In this document: one piece after another, positions 1 through 12,176 of the stretch
Position numbering within the stretch: the first letter of the stretch is position 1
Layout of the letters: the number at the start of each line of letters is the position of its first letter
NCBI GenBank assembly: GCA_029891385.1
Contig: JAIWQS010000242.1
Coordinates: 97,153-161,152 of the forward strand
DNA: 64,000 nt
Direction: 5' to 3'
DNA from: Erythroxylum novogranatense
Lineage: Eukaryota; Streptophyta; Magnoliopsida; Malpighiales; Erythroxylaceae
Translations under genes and position numbers: made by a program
The notes under the pieces: generated by a model
Told to the model about the DNA's origin: nothing
Database searches by the model: none
Seen by the model: only the letters and a program-made list of their open reading frames with translations

Positions 1-1265
1 GATTTGGAGAGTTTATAGTATGTACAATAGAGGTTTCTAATCGAGATCAAGAAGGCATTGGTTGGAATGTATAAGGTGATTTTGTATACCTAGAGATGAA
101 TATAGCTGTATGAGCTAAATTTAGAGACATGACTTGAAGTTTCCTGCAATAGTAGTTGGTTTGAAAGCATAAAATCATGATGTGGACAGAAACATATGAG
201 ATATACATATGATTAGACAGATTCGTAGAGATTAAGGTAAGACTGGAATTGGACAAGATTGAAAAGATTGTGCAGAGGGACTTGTCAGTACCACATATGT
301 GGATATTAGGTTACTAAATCTAGTGCAATAAAGAGTGTATGAACGAGTAAAAATGGAGCAAAAAGGAAATCATATTAGTTATGGGAAAAAGAAACATCAG
401 TTTTGCAAACAGGAATTAGGAACGCCCAAATTGAGGATTTAAGGAATACAGTATGTGTCCTAGTAATGTGTACCTGAAAAGAGCACTTGTCAGCGAAGAA
501 TATCAAACTGAGTGAATATGTGTGTGAGTTCCTTATAGTCTTGACTATTGGAGATAGATATAAAGCTTATATGTCTAGAATGTTCAGCATATAAGATGAG
601 TGTATAGTGCAAAGTGACTACAAGTAAAAATCATCATTTTCCTGGTGAGGCGACAAAAAGAGTCGATCACCCTGGGTAAAAGTCGGAACAAGTTGGAATA
701 CCGTTAGTGAGTGAAATGAATTTTAAAATCTAAATAAAGTGGTTTTGATAGAAGAATGGATTTTGGTAGAGTACATCGAAGTTGTGATTATATGGAGAAA
801 GATGTGCAGGTTTAGTTTACTATTAAAAAAAAAGAAACAGAGAGAAGGATGTCTTGTCCTTGAGTGTATCACTTATGCCAAGGTGTAGTGAGATGAGATA
901 CAAAGGTAACAAGGGAGGTCAAGGATGACATAAAGTGGTCTATATAAAAGGATAGCAAAAATGGGACTAAGGCATGATGAGTGATTTTATGTTTTAGTAT
1001 TGTTATAATCCGATATATGTGGCATTGAAACTGGAAGTAAAGAGTTGAATATTTTGAAACTCATCAAGGACATAATGGAGAAAGTATGATATCTAAACAG
1101 AAAATTGAGAGACCTATCGACGCTATCAATGGTGATTTTATGAAAGGAAGCATTGAGTGGAAAGATGATATAAGAAATAGAGGAGTATATAAGATAACAG
1201 TACCCTACCTTCTTCTTTTTCAAAAGTAAATTTCAAGGATGAAATTTTTATTAGGAGGGGAGAGT
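1..1265 (+). mobile_element. Decayed 3' end of internal region, gypsy element D
   Basis: This stretch lies directly upstream of a polypurine tract and an LTR start, so by position it is the 3' end of the internal region of a Ty3/gypsy element whose 5' part is outside the window. No frame stays open for more than about 100 codons. I recognise no catalytic motif of reverse transcriptase, RNase H or integrase. The last bases before the polypurine tract (caaggatgaaattttt) resemble the equivalent ends of elements A and C, where the polyprotein ends just after the chromodomain. The assignment rests on position and that short end match, not on protein similarity. Confidence 0.5.
1253..1264 (+). other. 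Polypurine tract of element D
   Basis: The run aggaggggagag is all purine and ends one base before the LTR start TGTAAC. It matches in kind and place the tracts of element A (16610-16620) and element C (32091-32102). It is the expected plus-strand primer site and identifies the following LTR as the 3' LTR. Confidence 0.75.
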
Positions 1266-3496
1266 TGTAACATCCCATCCATGATGGGAAGGGTAAAACG
1301 GTAATTTGGAATGGGATATGAGTGTGTGAACATATCTCGGCATGGTCATGCCCAAGATGGCCTCCATATATGCATAAATTGTCATTTTTGTATATGCACA
1401 TGTTTGTACATGCATTCATGACATTTCCCAGCATATGAAACTATTGTGAAAAATGTGTTAATTGTGTTTAAAAATCAAATTGGAGTGGATTTTCATGTGT
1501 TTTTCATTTTTGTGGAATTTTATAAATTTTCTTGGAAATTTTTGGGATACCTTTCTGGACCGAAAAATTTACAAGTGACAGACTGATTTGGTTTCCAGTA
1601 CCGAAAATGACTGTCCAATGGCACTGGAAAATTAGATACATGATTTTAGAATTTATTACTTTGAGCAATTAGAATTTGGAGACAAATTGGACTAGAAATT
1701 CAATTGAAATTGGAAAGAGCCTTAAGAGGGATTAAGAAGAAGACAAGTGGCAAGTGACACATGTCACTTGCCTACTAGCCTTTTACTTAATGGCTTGATA
1801 TTTGTCTAAGTTGGGAAGGTCATTCATGATACTTGTCCTAGGAAGTGTTAAAAAAATCACTGGAAAGGTGCTTTGGTTTCTCCCATCCGTAGGTGTTCTC
1901 CTTCTCCATTTTCGTTGGTTCTTCTTCCACCCTTTCTTGTCTATTTGCTTGCTCTTCTTCTCCTCCCACATAAATCCACACCTAAGCCTTGGGATGATGA
2001 TGATTATTGTGTGTGGGAAGTGATAACCGTAGGTGTTGTTGAGAGGAAGAGAGTTGGAGTAGTTTGGAAACTTGGAAGAGTTGAAGTTTGGAAGCTTGTT
2101 AGGTGAGGAATTGTTTTATGCTCTTTATTTAGTAATTGATGCATTATTTGTGTTATCTTGAACATTAGTTTCATTGTATTTGGGATTTGATTGTATGGGT
2201 ATAAGTGCATGTTTATGTGAGGCTAAATGATTGAACATGTGTTGGATTGGTTTTGGATTTGGTTTCAATGTTTGAATAATGTTAGATAAGTGGTAAATTC
2301 AAGTAAGAAGATTGTATGTTGTATGCTGCCAAATTTGTGCTTTATTACTCAAGTAATGTCTTGATGAATTTGTCGCTGATCTTTTGGCTAAATGGGATGT
2401 TTATTGATGTGGCATTGATGTTTACATGAAAGGAGTAGGATTTAGTATGAAATCTGGAAAATGGAACTTATGCATGCTTCAATTATTTGTTTATAACTTT
2501 TGATGTAGTTATGCTATTGAGTTGAGGTTTGTTTTAAATTAAATTTGAGAAGTATGGCTAGAATTCCAATGAAGGAAGTTCTAGCAAATTGTGGCTTGAA
2601 GAGCTTTGAATTTGGCTCGGAAGTTAAGATGGGTGTGCTGGATGAACAGTATCCAGATCTTGGTTCCATTATTGACGACCTGAAACTTTGAGAATTTTTC
2701 TAGGATAAAGAAGACAGATTTTGTGAAATTGGTATTACTGAAAGTTGAATATTTATGTGTTATCTTTCTAATACCACTAAGTATGATATTTTTCTTTGTG
2801 TAGCTTGCAAGTTATGGTCTGATAATGTTCAGGTGGTAATTTAGCCCAAATTGTGTTTTGGTATGCAAATGTTCTAAAGGCATAGGTTTTGTGCTTTTTA
2901 TGTTCTGATATTTATTTGAGACTGTTAAGGGTCAAATTGGCTCAAATGACATTCTGGAAAGTTGTAGAGGATTGTTGTAGCTTTCTAATGAGGTATTTTA
3001 TGTGAATTTTGGATGTAAGGATTGTTAGATATCAATTTGTAAAGTTTTGTTAGGGTTTAGGTTAAATGCTAATTTCATAAACCCTAACAGGACAGCCACA
3101 TTGATGAGAGGATTCGACCTAGTTTGAATTGGAATTTGCTAGGAAGTCCTTCCTGAGAATTGTAGTATATTGTCTGAGCTTTTTATTTCTATATGGTATG
3201 GAAATTTTTGCCAAGGGGATTTGGAGTTATGAATTTTGAAAGATTGGGTTGTTTTTGAGAATAAATTGGGTAGGCTGACCATTTCTTTGCAAATTTGATT
3301 TAGTTAAAGATGGAATTGGCTTCTAAGTTGTTCATTAAAGATGTAGCATTTCTTTTGCTCTTTTGATTGACATAAAATTTGAAATTTTTGGCTAAGGGGA
3401 TGAAAAGTTATGATTTTTGGAAGTTCTAATGCTGTTTAGTGTGAAGATGATCGATCAGTCACAATGAGGGACTTTTTGACCCTTTTAGAGACCGAA
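1266..3496 (+). mobile_element. 3' LTR of gypsy element D, left segment
   Basis: The LTR starts with TGTAACATCCC, closely like the LTR start of element A (TGTAACATCCCC). Both share the early blocks CATATCTCGGCATG-like and CATGCATTCATGACATTT, so D and A are related families. The LTR is cut at 3496 by element C; its last five bases CCGAA reappear as CTGAA at 34346-34350. It resumes there and ends at 36990, giving an uninterrupted length of about 4.87 kb, long for a plant LTR. The small open frames inside (for example near 1800-2100) overlap low-complexity CTTCTTC-type sequence and are not genes. Confidence 0.75.
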
Positions 3497-3856
3497 TGTT
3501 GGGCCCCAAATTGTTTTTCTTGATGTTATTAAGTATGAATTAAGTTTATTGTATTAATTGTTGCATAGTTTGATTTTAGTGGAAGTGTTAGTGGAAATTA
3601 AGATTAAATTGATATTAGTGTGGAATAGGTGGTAATGAAAGAATAAAAATGTATAAGGGTAAAATGTATGAGGGCAAAATAGGAAGGCCACTTAAGATTG
3701 AGAGGGTAAGGCATTGCATGGAGGGGTAGAATGGACACTTGAATGATTATTAAGTGGTAAAATGAGAAAAAGAAAGAGTGAAAGTGAAGGGAGAAAGAAG
3801 AGGGTGTCGTTGGTGGCTTAAGGAAGAAGAAGAGAAGTTTGGGATTTTGCTATTCT
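3497..3856 (+). mobile_element. 5' LTR of element C, first segment
   Basis: This piece aligns nearly base for base with 32103-32463, the start of the C 3' LTR. It stops at ATTCT (3852-3856), where element B is inserted. The 3' LTR reads straight through the same place (gctattctagagg), giving the empty site. Confidence 0.88.
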
Positions 3857-5815
3857 TGTAAGTGTAAGTCGACTTGTATCATGTGTAAGTCGACTTATGC
3901 TTGCTCGGTACTGATAAGTCGCCTTGTTCACCAGTGTAAGTCGACTTATGGATGTCCAGTACCGTTAGATTGTTAGAGTAGTGCCCCAAAGGCAATCCCT
4001 TTAGCGTTTTATTCAAAGTCGTATGCAGACTTTATGAATAAATAAAGAAAGGCATATTTCATTAATTTGATATTCATGAACAGTGTTTATGAATTGATTG
4101 GATCTTTAATCGAATTAATGAAGTCCATGATATATGACATAGCATGAAGGAAATTATGATATGATCATACTACTGAGATTCCTATCATGTGCAATTATGT
4201 CAGTATCTAATTTTCCCTAGTCATAGGATTAATGAGACTGGACATCATTAATCCGGTTAGACTAGCACATGTCATATTCCTTGATTGGATCAAGCAGTGG
4301 ATCTCAGAAACTGTAAATATGAGATATTTAGAGTTGACATGTGGATGCTTACTAGCGGTAAAGTACATTGAATGACCTGCCATGAGATCATCACATGGAT
4401 ATCTTCTTCTAGTGTCAGTGATAATCTCATCATAGCAATGGTGCAAGTATCCTTAGACTTGAGGTACTCGAGGATATCTTGAATCTTGATTACGTGCTTT
4501 GACTCCATTCCTTGTTGCCTTCGGAGGTCACCATAGGGTGGTGCTTGGAGTGCGACTTGAGGTATTCGAAGATAATTGAGTAGCCAATAAAGGATTCACC
4601 ACTTCTGGATTAGCAGAAGAGATACCCATGGCCTCTTGTCGGGATCATTACTTGTAAGGCTGGCCAACAAATATGTCATGAAGAGTGTCCTCATTGACAT
4701 ATACAAAGAATGAGTCTAGGGCGAGAACTAATTTCACTTGGGCTAGACTCAGTCTAGTGAGCGTTGACACTTTGACCATACTCATAACCAAGTGGGGTAT
4801 AGGATGGTGAAAGGACGAATTGCACGGTAATTGTCTATAGAAGGGTTCGTGATCTGGTTCGTGATGAATTCATCAAACCGATTACTTTCCGGTCAATTGG
4901 GGGTCATGATGTGTTGCTAGACGCCGCTCATGACTTGCTCAGATTAATTGTTAATCTAAGTGGCCAACATAACCGGGAACCTAAAGGGTCACACGCATAA
5001 GAGTGATTCAGAGAATCTGTAAAGTAGTAATTGGACAGAGTTCCAATTATGGAGAGCATTAGGATTAAATGGATCCCGATGAGATCGGGATATGTCCCGA
5101 TGAGATCGCGATATCAATATTGCTAAGAAAGGTTTAGAATTGTTTTAAGACGGGGCCCGATAGGCCAGTAGGACCGACCCCAGTTTGACTGGACCTTTTT
5201 AGCAATTATATATATATATTAATTAATTAATTAAGATTAATTAATTAAATATATATATAGCCATGTGCCCATCGTTGGATGAAGAGATGTAGATAAGGTT
5301 TGAAAAGTCAAAAGTTTCATTATTTAATTAATTCATGAATTAATGGATTAAAGTCATCCACGTGGATGGCTTTCTACCAAGTCCTTTAATTAGTGAAACA
5401 AATATCTACATGGGATGTGAAGTTGAATGGAGCCGTCGGTTTTGCTTGAGAAGGAGGGAACTTAATAGTTAAGTGAAAAAGCTTTGAAATAAGAGATTTC
5501 ATTCTTCCTCTCTCAAAAGCATCATTGACTCCTTGCTTCTTCCAAGCTTCATCAACGTTGATCTAAGCTCTCCAAGGACAAAGGTAATGTCTAGCAGCCT
5601 TTAATTTGTTCTAGCTATTTTCGGGTCAAAGGGGTTTGTCCCAGTTAGGTTTTCTGATCTCTGCGTGGATACCTTTAGAGATAGTCTCTATTGGCTATTT
5701 AGGTTTGAGTCTTCATACCGACACATAGATCCTGGCCTTCGGGAAGGTCCCCGCGACAAAAATTTTTGTTTTCCACACCTTGTACATGTGATGTACATCC
5801 CGGGATTTTCCTACA
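3857..5815 (+). mobile_element. 5' LTR of copia element B
   Basis: It is bounded by TGTAAG and CCTACA and followed after one base by the primer site. The first 100 bases carry several copies of a palindromic GTAAGTCGACTT motif. A TA-rich palindromic block (TATATA/TTAATTAA) lies near 5203-5262. The 3' copy at 23386-25339 is the same throughout apart from scattered substitutions and small indels, many of them near CAG/CTG sites. Confidence 0.93.
3862..3960 (+). repeat. Palindromic GTCGAC cluster in B LTR
   Basis: Within about 100 bases the sequence repeats GTAAGTCGACTT-type motifs three times, plus one variant with GTCGCC. AAGTCGACTT is a perfect palindrome. The block recurs in the 3' LTR (23391-23485), and a second, longer cluster lies in the leader (6941-7075). 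Its function is unknown. Confidence 0.8.
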
Positions 5816-5816
5816 G

Positions 5817-5829
5817 TGGTATCAGAGCC
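5817..5829 (+). other. Primer binding site of element B
   Basis: The sequence tggtatcagagcc lies one base after the LTR end. It is the standard plant site complementary to the 3' end of initiator Met-tRNA, where minus-strand DNA synthesis starts. Confidence 0.92.
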
Positions 5830-6940
5830 ACTTGTGTCGTGTATGAAGCTAAAACCCTAGCTAGATCGGAAGCCCTATGTGAATTTGACGTTGATGCATG
5901 TGTGCTGTCCCAATTTCGATTCTGTATAGGGATATGTTTTTCGAAATTTTTCTGCCCATAATTGTTCATAACATGTTATAGAATATGTCTGTGAAAAATG
6001 AGAATTTATCAATTTGATTTGATATAGTTTTGCTATTTTATTCCCTAAGGTTCTAGATGCTGTTTTGTGACACATTCTGTGAACAGGCATGTGTATAAAT
6101 TCGATAATAAATTCTAGAAAAACAATTTTCGGATTTACCTACACCAACATGTCCCTAAGATGTTTGTGAATGTCTATGTGGATGGAAAAGTGTTTTCAAG
6201 GTGATTTGCTATTTATTCACGAATTTATTCTATGTTGTTGGGAATATCTGTGTTGATGAACACAGATTTTGAATCGGTTTTGTTGCTTAGTTTTACTGAG
6301 TTTTTGATGGCTATAAATCCTGAAAAAATTCATGAAGCATGTTCTGAACATGTAGTAACCTATGTAAGTTTCTCAGAATTTATTGAAATTGTTTCAATGA
6401 TTATTTTGAGAAAAAGGTAGAACTTGGCAGTTTTGTAAAAATTGCTGGGACTGTTTTGCTTGGCATAATTGAATGTGCATTTTTCAGTTCCAATGCCTTG
6501 GACCATTTTTAATGTGATTGAAAATGTGTTATCTTGATGTTGTATGCTTTCCAAACTAAATTTCTTGAAATTGGTTTTCCAATAATTTTCGGATGCCGAA
6601 TAGGTCACATTAGCGTCTCGTTAGTGTATTTCATTATCTTGTTTGTTTTGGCCGTCATAATTTTTGTGACTTGTGCCGGAGAAATTTGATAACGTATGGA
6701 CTAGCTAGAGATGCTTAGGGTGATAATTTGGTGTTCCTAAATTGTTTGGATATCTTTGAGTTTTGACTCGGTTTCAAACTTTTCTTATATGGTTTGACCA
6801 TATATGGCAATCATGGTACAATGAAGTGTTCATTGATACATCATATTAACAGATATTACCTTAGGTATGTTGGTATTGTGAATTGGGATTACATGGATTG
6901 AGGAATTAGCCGATTAGAAAGTATAGCAATTCTTCCTGGA

Positions 6941-7075
6941 TAAGTCGACTTGTATTGTACATACGTCGACTTGTTCTAGATATTGCCATAAGGCGACTTG
7001 TATCGTATAAGTCGACTTGTGTATGGGGAGAGGGGCATAAGGCGACTTGCATTCGATGTAAGGCGACTTATGACA
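6941..7075 (+). repeat. Palindromic AAGTCGACTT/AAGGCGACTT cluster in leader
   Basis: Six or so copies of taagtcgacttgta-like and taaggcgactt-like motifs are packed into about 135 bases, the same motif type as at the LTR start. The GTCGAC and GGCGAC versions alternate. Confidence 0.75.
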
Positions 7076-7256
7076 TGCTCAGTTGGATGATGGATGATTA
7101 TAAGGATGGATTCAATGTGATTGATGAAACCTAAATCATTCCATAGAGTCTGGCGACTATAATCCTTCACTTGGAGTCTAGAGTTGAAATCCTCCTCGAA
7201 TATGAAAACTAACGCCTTCCATTAATATGGTAAGAACCGAGTTCTTCTAGGTTGGG

Positions 7257-7648
7257 TTGTTGAGCTAACCTCAAGCTCACTCTATCTGAATATGTTCGAA
7301 CCATGAAAATGAGATTTTCGGATTAATGGGTCGGTTTTCCTAGAAGCGTTGATTTGTTGAGCTAACCTCAAGGTCAACGTGGGAGACGAAGTTGGGTAGT
7401 GTACATCGGATGTACGCGCATCAAAGAGTTGATAACCCAATGTAAGTCGCACATCAACAAGTTGATAGCACTGGATGATAGTTGTGACTAAGATGTAAGC
7501 GGTATGTCCGATACCTCCGAGACATAAGGTGGCTTGTTGAGCTAACCTCGAGGTCATTTTAATGTCGGTTATCAATGATGCAATTGGTATGACCGATACC
7601 TACCGATTGACCTAAGAAGTGGCTTGTTGGGCAAACCCAAGGTCATTC
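7257..7648 (+). repeat. Dispersed GTTGAGCTAACCTC repeats in leader
   Basis: Four copies of a 20-25-bp motif are spaced roughly 96, 177 and 90 bases apart: GTTGAGCTAACCTC three times and GTTGGGCAAACCCA once. The last two sit in a longer duplicated context containing GACCGATACC or CCGATACCTC. Confidence 0.6.
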
Positions 7649-7837
7649 TTAGCAATGCGGATATCGACCCACTAGGACATTTGTCACTTTGTTTCTTTGG
7701 ATTCAGTAAAGGGTTATGGATTCTAGGAAACTAGTGGGAGCCATTTGCATGTCATGCAAGTCCTTATGATCACGCAGCATTTCTATTCTATCATTCTTTC
7801 TCTCTCTATGCTTAGGTTGATTGAAGATATCTTTCGA

Positions 7838-8380
7838 TGTGAATTTTCGCCCCTATTCGGACCGAATTTTCTTGATTGGTGAGGAATCGAGAATTGTTCT
7901 CGATCCGAGGCTGGGATACGCCCTAGATGTTCCACTTCCAGATGCACTGCTTGTCGATGCTTCGATGAGGATCAGAAAGCATATCGTAAGCATCTAAAGG
8001 ACAGTGATATGGATACTTGCATTATGCTTGCCTCGATGTCACCAGAGTGTAGAAGCCAAGACGAGTCTATGGATGCTCACACTATAGTATTTCATCTTAG
8101 GGAGCTGATGAGTAAGCTCGGTCTGAAAGGTTCAAGACCTCAAGGCTTCTCTTCACCGCAAAGATGGCTCCAGGGACATCTGTTGTCCAGTATACCCTGA
8201 AGATGAATGGCTATATTGAGAGATTGGTTGTCTTAGGATTTGTAATGAATTATGAGTTAAGTAAAGACTTAATTCTGGTTGGATTGTCTGACAGTTATTC
8301 ACAGTTCGTGTTAAACTATCAGATGAACCAAATATCCACAACAATTCCTTAGCTGATCAATCTGCTCAAGACAGCTGAGC
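7838..8380 (+). pseudogene. gag: Copia B gag, N-terminal part
   Basis: Gag forms the virus-like particle. In pieces the translation gives copia Gag sequence: near 7945-8020 DEDQKAYRKHLKDSD, near 8075 MDAHTIVFHLREL, then 8164 onward MAPGTSVVQYTLKMNGYIER and LVGLSDSYSQFVLNYQMN. Frameshifts near 7890 and 8100, and a stop after TTIP at 8350, break the frame. It is cut after TAE at 8380 by element A and resumes at 20234. There the bases directly continue the same Gag helix (QTIKKDSKRVL) if one copy of the TGAGC duplication is ignored. Confidence 0.78.
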
Positions 8381-11300
8381 TGTAACATCCCCTCTCCTAT
8401 AGGAAGGGTATTTTGGTAATTAGGATGGGTTCGGGATATTAAATTATATCTCGGCATGCACATACAGCATATAGTCTCTATAATTACTGATTGATTGCAC
8501 ATGCACATAGTATACATGCATTCATGACATTTTCCGGCTTAGGTTTTAAATTGAACTTCTGTGTGAAGTTAATGGAGTAATTGAGTTTGAAAAATTATTT
8601 GGACTGCACCATTAATTGTTTTACATTTTTAGGGATTTTTAGGAATTTTTCTGGATTTTTCCGGAGACAATTCCTGGACCGATAAAATCGCCAATTGGCG
8701 AATCGGTCGATTTTCGGTAGCAAAGAATGCTACCCAATGGCACAGTAATATGGGGTATATTATTATGGGACTGAAAGTAGGGTCATTAGAGTTAAATGGA
8801 GTAAAATTTTGGATCTGGATTAAATAACTATAATTTGACTTTTCAAATTACAAAGCAACCAATGAGATTTTGCCATTTATAAGAGACATTAAATGCTTCC
8901 TTGAATGCTTACGGATGGATATGTTTTAAAGCCTTTAAAGATTGATTTTTTAGGCTTTTGTTATATCTCATCCGAAAACACCAACTCCTCTTTAAAACCA
9001 TTGAAATTTTTCTCCTTCTCTCATCTTCTTTGCAACTTTATGCTACCATCTCTTACTCCCATCAAAGCTAGATGATGATGAGTTTGGTATATGTTTGGGA
9101 AGGAAAGGTGGTTGGTATTTTGGTGTAGGAGTTAGAAGTTGGAAGTTAGAAGTTGAAGCTTTGAAAGGAGGTCTTGTTTTAGGTAAGTTTTCATTTAAGG
9201 GTTGAGTTTTTAAATGAGGTTTGCATATGGATTTAATGCTGTAAATTTTTCAGTGTGAGCCTTAGTATATGTATGATAGTATTAATATTTAATTTGTATT
9301 TATTTTGATGTTTAGTGATGTGAAAAGATATTGGAAGTGTTTGAACTAAGGTTAACATTGAATCTGGAAAATGAGATTTGTAATAGATGTTACTGTTTTA
9401 TTCATAACTTATTGTGTAGAAATGCAAATGAGGTAAGGTTAGTGGCCACTGAAACTTTGGGATGTTGGCTTCAATTTAGTGTGAAATAGGTGTTGTTGAA
9501 TTTCAATGATAGAAGGGTGAAGTTTTGAATGGAAAGTTGCTGTTCCATTGCCTGTGAACAGTAACCGAAACCACAACATATGAACTTTGTTGATTTTATG
9601 AATTAATTGAGATGGAATTAGGAGAATGGTCTTCATGGAAGTTGTAGAATATATGATTATCTTTCCATTGCTACTGATCTTGCTATTTTGGAATTGTGTA
9701 TTGGGAAATATGAATTGATTACTAATGACTGGTTTTGAGCATTTTGGATGAAACCTAGCTTAAGTGTGATTTTGTGAGTTTACTGATTGGAGGCAATTTT
9801 AACATTTTATGTGGACTGAATTGGTGTGAGTAAGCTTCTGAAGAATTGTAGAGGAAGAGATTACCTTGAAATTGATATATGGTGTGTAATTTTAGTGGTC
9901 AGAGTTGAGAGTTATGATTTTGCAAAATTGATCCTGCATTAGGTTATAAATGGCTGATCATAACAGTAACTTCCATAGCAGTTTTGAAATTGATAGAAAT
10001 CGAATTGGATGATGAGTGCTTCATGAAAATGAAGTTTAAGATGTTATCTTTACAGGGATATAAAGTTCTGATTTTATTGACTTGTATACTGGAAGTTATG
10101 CTTGTTGTAAGGTTACTTCCCAAATTGAAGGTTTTCAGGGACAGTAACATTAGATGAATTCATTGACTTGTTTAGAAATAGAATTTGATTTTGGGTTGTT
10201 CATGAAAGTTGTTGAGGACATTGTGAACTTATTGAACATATTTTGTGGTAATTTATTACTGAAGAATCAGTGAGTTATGACATTGTTAATGTACTGCCCT
10301 GTGTAGATGAAAATTGTGAAGGCAGAAGGTTTGATGGATTATTTGACACCCTTAGGGTTGGAATTGATTTTATGGTCTTCTTGAGAGTTGTAGAGCTTTT
10401 CATAAGCTTTCCAACAAGGTGTAGTTTGCATTGTTTAGAAATGTGTAGAAAGAGTTATGGGTGTTGGAAGTTTGGTTGAAAATCAGAAATTTAAGAAGGG
10501 AATAAGGGTTAGGTATTTAGATAGATATTAATTGTTTAAATTGACTTTTGGTTTCTTTTGTCAATTACTTTCCCGTCCGACGTCCGATTGACCTGATTCT
10601 AGAGGCATCGGATTCGTTGAATATTTAATTTCATGTTATGAGAAAACGGGAATTTTTAAACGAGAATTTGACGTAGCCCCTATTAACGGAACGGTGAAAC
10701 ACTGTTTTATTTAATTGGGGACCTATAGAGGTCCGAATTGCGCACCGTCAGCGCCTATGGATTTCTAATTTTTAATAGAATTTTATTATGGGGAAATATT
10801 GGATTAGGGACGGGATTGCCATGAACATGCATTATACACGTTTCTTGATTTCACGTGCATTGTTTAGTTATTTACACAAATGGTAATAGTTATTCATTTA
10901 ATTTGTTATAGAGGCTCCAGTGGACCATCGCTCCTGATTTGGCGAGACTTCCGGCGTTAGCGTGGAAGTTATTAGGTGAGTAACCTAGTTGGTTATTCCA
11001 ATCTACGTGGTTACCGTGAATTGATTGCCTACGGGAATACATGAATTATTGTTGTGACTTGGCGCCTCTACGGGATTATATGGATTATGACCGTGAAGTG
11101 ATTGCCTACGGGGATTATGTGGTTTTATTGATCGCTCAATGAGACTTTATAATTGGACTGAAAATTGAACTGTAATACCATGTATATCGCTATGGGACGT
11201 GTGCATTCATGCACAAATGCATCACATTGTTAAAAGGAAAATTGTGAACCGAGGACGCCATCAGATTGAACCGAGCCTAGAGCTCGATATCTTGAACCGA

Positions 11301-12002
11301 GCCTCGAGCTCGACGGAGATGATTCTCCCCAGACGCGTCTATCTTGATCACCGATATCGCTCGGTCACAATACTGAAATGAACTGGAAAAGAGTCACATG
11401 TGCATTGCATCTTGAATGAACATTTGACAATGTTATCGATTGGATGAATATTTCGTATGCGGATCTGTAATTGTACCGTGTTGAATTACTATTGTGTTTT
11501 GTATAATTCTGCGTGTATCTTGTTTCATGCTTATATGATGCATGAATTGGGAGAACCATCGATGATGGTTTCTCATTGAGTTCGCAAACTCATCCAAAAT
11601 TGCAATTATTTTTCAGCATAAGCATAGGCAGATAGCTCCTCAGATTTGTAAGTAGTATCTCGTGGATTGGCGAGAAGCGATGGCTCAAAGGTCGGTCGGT
11701 GGGCTTTCTTTTGGAGACTTATAGTTAGAATCGCTGTTTCTTATGCAAGACAAGATGATACTTAGTGTGCGATGTTTGGATCATATGTAAATTAAAAATC
11801 TTGTGATTGTAAATTATCGAGTTTTAAGTGAATGAAATGGAATTCAATTTGGTTTTAAAAGTGGTCAATTTCTTATTCTTGTTTTATGATTGTGATGCCA
11901 TGAGGAGTGTAGTAGGTTGTTGTCGATAGTGGTCTCTTGTCGTGGGATATTTATCGGAATGACTACAGGCGTTCGGTGGATACCCTATGGTGGGGCGCTA
12001 CA
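8381..12002 (+). mobile_element. 5' LTR of element A
   Basis: It runs from TGTAACATCC to GGGCGCTACA and pairs with 16622-20233. A possible TATA box is the tttataagagac around 8874-8886. A run of short duplicated phrases lies at 11000-11340 (tgcctacgggaat-like and gaaccgagcc-like). The small open frames inside are not genes: they occur in both LTRs and have no protein signature. Confidence 0.95.
11551..11592 (+). promoter_or_regulatory. Twin stem-loops near 3' end of A LTR
   Basis: Two adjacent inverted repeats are visible. AACCATC-gat-GATGGTT has 7-bp arms, extended by GAGA/TCTC. TGAGTT-cgc-AAACTCA follows. Both recur in the A 3' LTR (19778-19819) and, despite strong divergence elsewhere, in the D LTR (36558-36598). 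Conservation between families suggests an RNA-level role, for example in dimerisation, packaging or 3' end formation, but that is inference. Confidence 0.5.
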
Positions 12003-12007
12003 TTTGG

Positions 12008-12018
12008 TGGTATCGAGC
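12008..12018 (+). other. Primer binding site of element A, one base short
   Basis: The sequence tggtatcgagc lies five bases after the LTR end. It is the plant Met-tRNA site TGGTATCAGAGC with the A of CAG missing. An element this young would be expected to have an exact site, so the loss may be a consensus error. Confidence 0.75.
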
Positions 12019-12176
12019 ATGGTTTGGCATCTTTTGGGAATAGTAACAATATAGGTATGAATCGGATGGGCTATTGAAACCGATCGAATTTTTGTTTTGT
12101 TTTAGGTCTTGATCTAGGTGATCAGGTCGAAGCTGACGGTGACCGAGGATCCGTGGGAGCAAGTAGAGAGTCGTCT

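Larger units (their letters stand above)
5830..7837 (+). other. Untranslated leader of copia element B
   Basis: About 2 kb lies between the primer site and the first recognisable gag sequence, with no long open frame. It holds a second GTCGAC palindrome cluster (6941-7075). It also has four spaced copies of a motif reading TTGTTGAGCTAACCTC, or close to it, at about 7257, 7353, 7530 and 7620, each followed by AGGTCA-like or AGCTCA-like sequence. Long structured leaders are usual in plant copia elements; these repeats look specific to this family. Confidence 0.65.

Noticed and set aside
1783..2210. Overlapping small frames on both strands
   Set aside because: They lie inside the D LTR in CTTCTTC/GGAAGAG-type sequence. 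No protein signature.
9944..10479. Small frames such as those near 9944-10150 and 10270-10479
   Set aside because: Both lie in the A LTR and reappear in altered form in the other LTR (18213-18416), where frames differ by indels.
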